This document shows, in pieces, positions 60,330 through 64,000 of a stretch of DNA of 64,000 nucleotides (its first letter is position 1; each line of letters begins with the position of its first letter). The notes below the pieces were generated by a model. That model searched no databases. It had not been told where the DNA came from and saw only the letters and a program-made list of their open reading frames with translations. Source of the stretch: Sabethes cyaneus (taxonomy: Eukaryota; Arthropoda; Insecta; Diptera; Culicidae); NCBI RefSeq assembly GCF_943734655.1, contig NC_071353.1:150240179-150304178 (forward strand), in the 5' to 3' direction. The translations under genes and the position numbers were made by a program.

Positions 60330-61640
60330 CAGAAAAAAAGAAAGGAAAACGAGGCAAAAAAGAGAAAAACAGAGAGAGAACGGCAGAGAAAAGAAGAAAA
60401 ATGAAAGAAAAACAGGAAAGACGATAAAAAATGAGAAATGAGGTAGAAAATGATGACAAACTGGACATGAAAGGAGAAAAAAGGAACAAAAAAACAGAGG
60501 AAATGTAAAGGAAAAATGACGGGAGTAGGAAAATCAAGAAACGAGAGCAAAAAAGAGGAAATTGGAGAGAGAAATTAAAAAATGGAAGGCAAACGGAATA
60601 AAGCGATAGAATAGAACGTGACAGAAAACAAGGAAAACAATAAACACAGAAGACACAATAAAAGGAAAAGCGAAACAAGAAAAGAGGAAAAGCAGGCCTG
60701 GGAAGAGCAAATGGGAATGAATGAAAACAAAAAAGACGAAAAGATGAAAAAGTGAAAACGGCGGGCGGAAAAAAGTAAAAAACAAGAAAGGAGGAGGAGG
60801 AAAACAAAACAAACGGCGGGAAGACGGGACAGTCGAAAAATTAACTGCTATTACACAAATTTTTTTTTGAAAAACGAAAGAATAATCAACAGAATGCGAA
60901 GGAAAACGGGACGTACAACGAGAAAAGAGTGGACAAGAAGAAAATGGGAGAAAAAAGGGAAAACGAATCAAGACAGAACTGAAGAGTAAAGAAGAAAAAT
61001 GAGACCAAAGAAGAAAAAACGACAAAGAAAACAAGAAAAACAAGACATGAAATGACTAATAAGGCCATTACAAATATTTTATGTTTTTGTGAAAATGAGG
61101 AAAAATGGAAGAAAAAAGACGAAAAATGATGGTTCCAAGAAGAGAAAAACCAGAGGAAAACCGGGACTGAAAAGTGCGAAAAACGGCACCAGAAAAGATG
61201 AGGAAACAACGGGCATAAAAAAAGGAAAAACTAGAGAGCAACGAAGAATATAATAGCGGGAAATATAGCGAAGACGGGATAGAAAATGTGGCGAACCGGA
61301 AAAGAAAAAGTGGGAAAATCAAACGGAAAACAAGAGAAATCAAAAGGAAAAAGAAGACAAGGCGAAAAAAACGGAAAACGGGAAAATGAGGTCAAACAGG
61401 ATATAAAAGGAAAAAGATGGTACAAAATGGAACAAAATAGAAGCAGAGAAAGGCAGGAAAAAACGGACGAAAGAAAAAGGTAAAACGGAAAGGAGAGGAA
61501 AAGACCGAAAAACGGGAGATCTAAAGGAAAACCGGCGGGCAAAGGGAACCTATAACAAATTAAACCTGACTAAAAAGTACAAATGAAAAATGAGAGAAAA
61601 AACAGAAGAAAATAGACGAAAGATGAGAACAAAAACCTAG
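60330..61640. repeat. Purine-rich array, segmental copy 2 (60.33-61.54 kb)
   Basis: Collinear repeat of 56.34-57.90 kb with a deletion of about 0.3 kb near 61060. Landmarks: GGCGGGAAGACGGGACAGTC (60816), TGCGAAGGAAAACGGGACGT (60894), GGAGATCTAAAGGAAAA (61516). Confidence 0.8.
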
Positions 61641-61644
61641 AAAC

Positions 61645-63388
61645 GATGCTTCTTTTCTGTACCGTTTTATTTATTTTTATTTTTATTTTAATTCAGCTCT
61701 CACTTTTCTTCCGGTTTTGTTCTTTTTCTCTCGTTTTCTTTTTGTCTGTTCAGTGTGCTTCATTTCATTGTTTTCCAGTGCTTTCTCTTTTCCTCTCCGG
61801 TTTTCCTTTTTAATGTTTTACATCTTTTTCTCTCGTTTTACCTTTTTGTTTAGTTCGTTTATCTTCTTTTTCTGTACTGTTTTCCCGTTTTTTTGTTTCT
61901 TCTTTTTCCTTTAACATCCCGTTTGACTTCTTTTGCCATCTTCATGCTTTCCTCTATCAGCTGTTTTTTCGAGAGCAATTCTACTTTTTGGTGGTTTGGT
62001 TGGTTTTGGTTGGTGTTTTCTGTTCCGTATTCTTTTTCTTGTCTCGTTTTTCGTTTTTGTCGGTCGCTGTTTCTGCTTTTTCTGCTCCTTTTTTCTTCTT
62101 TTCTTGTCCTGTTTGTTTGTTTTTTTCATTGCATTTTATTGTTCCGTCCCAATTCTCGTCTTTTTCTAATCCGTTTTTCGGTTTCGTGTTATCCGTTCTT
62201 CCTCTTTTTCTCCTCTTTTGTCACGTTCTGTTTTTCTTTTATGATACCTTTTGTTTTCTTTTTTTTTCCAGTCTCATTTTCCTCCTTTTCTGTTTCTTCC
62301 ACCGTTTACTACCGTTTTTACCCGTTTTCTATCCCTTTTCTATCCCGTTTTACCCCCTTTTCTGTCAAGATTTTCGTATTTTTCTCTCGTTTTTTCCGTT
62401 CTTTATCTTTTTCTGTATAGTTTTCTCGTTTTCTTTCATGTTTCCTACAGTTCCACTTTTTTGTAACGTTGGAAGGGAAAAAGCTTCCAATTTCTCCTTC
62501 TTTTTGTCTGTTGTCTCTTCTTCTACTGTTCAGCAGAAACGAGTGTTTCTGCTTTTCCTGTCCCGTTTTTCGCCCTTTTCCTAAATCCGGGTTACTCTTT
62601 TCTCCGTTTTTTTTTGTCTTCTTCCTACCATTTTTCACCATCTTCAGGCCCATTTTACCTCTTTGCCTGTTTCGTTTGTTAACATTTTCTTTCCCGTTTC
62701 GTCTTCTCTTTTCCGGCATCAATTTTTGTCTTTTGTCGCTTTTCTAGCCCGTTTTTATTTTCGTCTGAACCGTTCTTCTTCTTGTCATGTTCTGGTTTTT
62801 TCCCCGACCCCTCTTGTCTTCCGTTTTCACCTTTCCTCTTTTCCATATCTCTGCTTTTCTGTTTCTCCAGTTTCCTGCCGTATTGTCTTCTTTTTGTTTC
62901 CAGTTTCTATCCTGTTTTCGCCCTTTTCTGTTCAGTTAATTGTATTTTTCTCCGTTTTCCCTTCTCTTCTCTTATCTCTTCAGTTTCTCATCTTTTGCTG
63001 TCTGTGCTGGTGAAGGCTCCTCGTTTGCCCTCCAGTTTACTTCTATTCCTATTTTTTTAACATTTTACGTCCCGTTTTCCTTTCCATTCTGTCATATTTT
63101 TTCTTTCGTTTTTCTTTTTGTCATGCCAGTTTTGATTTTTTTTCTTGGTTTTTTCTCATGTTTTAAACTATTTGTTATTTACTTTCCCGTGTTTCGCCTT
63201 TTCTTGCCTTTGTTTCCTTTTGTTTCGTTTCCAGTTTTCATCTTTTCCTAGCCTTTTATCTTCTTTCCATCCCATTTTTTTGTCTTCGGCTGTCTTCCTC
63301 TTTTCCTTTTTTTTTTGGTGCCTCGTTTACTTTATTTTGGATTTCCTGTTTTCCTTTTTTATCACCCGTTTCATCTTTTTCTGCCCAC
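61645..63388. repeat. Pyrimidine-rich array, inverted relative to the preceding block
   Basis: 1.7 kb of TTTTCTGTTCCGTTTTTC, CGTTTTCCCTTCTC and similar, the reverse complement type of the purine arrays. It directly abuts copy 2 at about 61640, so the two form a head-to-head inverted arrangement. Confidence 0.8.
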
Positions 63389-63389
63389 C

Positions 63390-63490
63390 TAGTTAGCTCC
63401 GTGGTACGATGTTGATGCTGGCCTAACAAGCCAGTCGTCGTATGTTCGAATCTCGACTGAGCGGTGCCGCTACAGAGTTAATAGGATCTT
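63390..63490 (+). mobile_element. SINE family 1, tRNA-like head
   Basis: Clear head: TAGTTAGCTCCGTGGTACG (A-box region), anticodon stem CTGGC/GCCAG around loop CTAACAA (AAC at 63425-63427, valine-type), then B box GTTCGAATC. Homology stops at about 63490. Confidence 0.7.
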
Positions 63491-64000
63491 CTCAGCTAGC
63501 ATTTTCATATGTATAAAAAAGGTAAAAATCAGCATTACGTACAGATATACATGCTAAATAAATTGTATTTCATGCGCAAAGTTGGCATTTCCGTTCTATT
63601 TTGGAGGCGATATACGTCATTACGAATAATTTTGTGCGTTACGACTATATAAGTATTTATATACGATAATATCCGATTAAGCGCGAGTCGCTCCGTACTA
63701 CTCTACGATTTTGTGCTGAAAATCGTATGTATGTCAGTTAATACCATTATATACGACAGAAAATTAACTTGATCCCACTTTATCCAGCTTTAGTTGCGAC
63801 TTCGAGTTTGTTCGGAGATATTTTCGATAGTTTTCGAACATTGATATACGAGTTGGTGCTAGCTGGGTTTGCACTAGTCCCGAAATTTTCCTGTACTCTA
63901 AAAATCGGCTGCGAAGGGTCAAGTTCTGAAGGACGTATGTAGCCATGGCTCTGCTTTGCTCTCACCTTTTTCTCTTTCGTTATTCTTTTTCCATTTTAGA
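63491..64000. other. AT-rich tail with a SINE body fragment
   Basis: 63491-63860 has no recognised feature (TATACGA phrases recur: 63611, 63661, 63751, 63844). 63868-63960 carries SINE family 1 body phrases (TGCACTAGTCCCGA, TCCTGTACTCTAAAAATCGG, GCTCTGCTTTGCT). Confidence 0.45.

Larger units (their letters stand above)
53732..64000 (+). other. sd: scalloped intron after the first TEA exon, at least 10.3 kb
   Basis: Begins with GTAAGT; no acceptor joining to the next TEA segment was found before the window ends. Confidence 0.75.

Noticed and set aside
56279..63396. Long Phe/Ser-rich and Lys/Arg/Glu-rich frames on both strands
   Set aside because: Repeat translations; the two sets are simply opposite strands of the same array.
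63390..63480. tRNA-Val gene (anticodon AAC)
   Set aside because: The same head occurs in at least six SINE copies in the window and no proper acceptor stem closes it.

Overview
The window reads as a stretch of a large, repeat-rich insect genome, most likely a dipteran and plausibly a culicine mosquito. The anchor is two spliced coding exons on the + strand of the TEAD transcription factor gene scalloped (sd). One exon (35965-36104) encodes the conserved linker ending LDVGDMSD. The other (53602-53731) encodes the start of the TEA DNA-binding domain (DLSSADAEGVWSPDIEQ...GKMY). The 17.5 kb between them is intron. The rest of the TEA domain lies beyond the right edge, so that intron exceeds 10.2 kb. 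I did not find the first coding exon. Everything from about 0.7 to 35.9 kb therefore behaves as 5' intron or upstream DNA, with possible untranslated exons or enhancers in the non-repetitive, GC-richer islands (1.2-2.8, 4.6-6.2, 17.4-19.9, 23.9-26.2, 34.5-36.4, 42.5-44.2, 52.8-55.9 kb).

The remainder is mobile and simple-sequence DNA. From left to right: a decayed Ty3/gypsy integrase (1-725); a four-copy tandem repeat (840-1185); a 1.7 kb Transib-like element (2836-4569); a long-TIR MITE (6188-6493); a Helitron-like element with a 13-bp minisatellite (7949-9353); and a roughly 4 kb tandem segmental duplication (9.36-13.57 and 14.32-17.34 kb) carrying shared tRNA-derived SINE copies. One duplicated SINE pair was later split by different insertions, one of them a foldback Transib-like MITE (16519-16936). 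An oppositely oriented Helitron copy sits at 26565-27159, non-LTR retrotransposon remnants at 44.3-45.2, 48.6-49.0 and 58.8 kb, and a 730-bp foldback Transib-like element at 52028-52757.

About half of the window is degenerate short-period arrays. They are either T-rich (TTTTGTCCTAA type, TTTCTGTCCCGTTTTT type) or the reverse complement (A/G-rich), and they switch strand polarity in blocks. They produce hundreds of Phe/Ser/Leu-rich or Lys/Arg/Glu-rich open frames that are not genes. Several blocks have spread by kilobase-scale duplication (for example 56.34-57.90 and 60.33-61.54 kb).

The observations most worth a second look are: a possible 3-nucleotide microexon (GAC, 53400-53402) with a near-perfect branch site, acceptor and donor just upstream of the TEA exon; three Transib-like elements whose ends resemble or equal the V(D)J heptamer CACAGTG, each flanked by a 5-bp duplication; the two Helitron copies with matching ends; and the strand-switching arrays, which could fold into very long hairpins in the sd pre-mRNA. 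No rRNA gene, CRISPR array, bacterial operon or convincing functional tRNA gene was seen.
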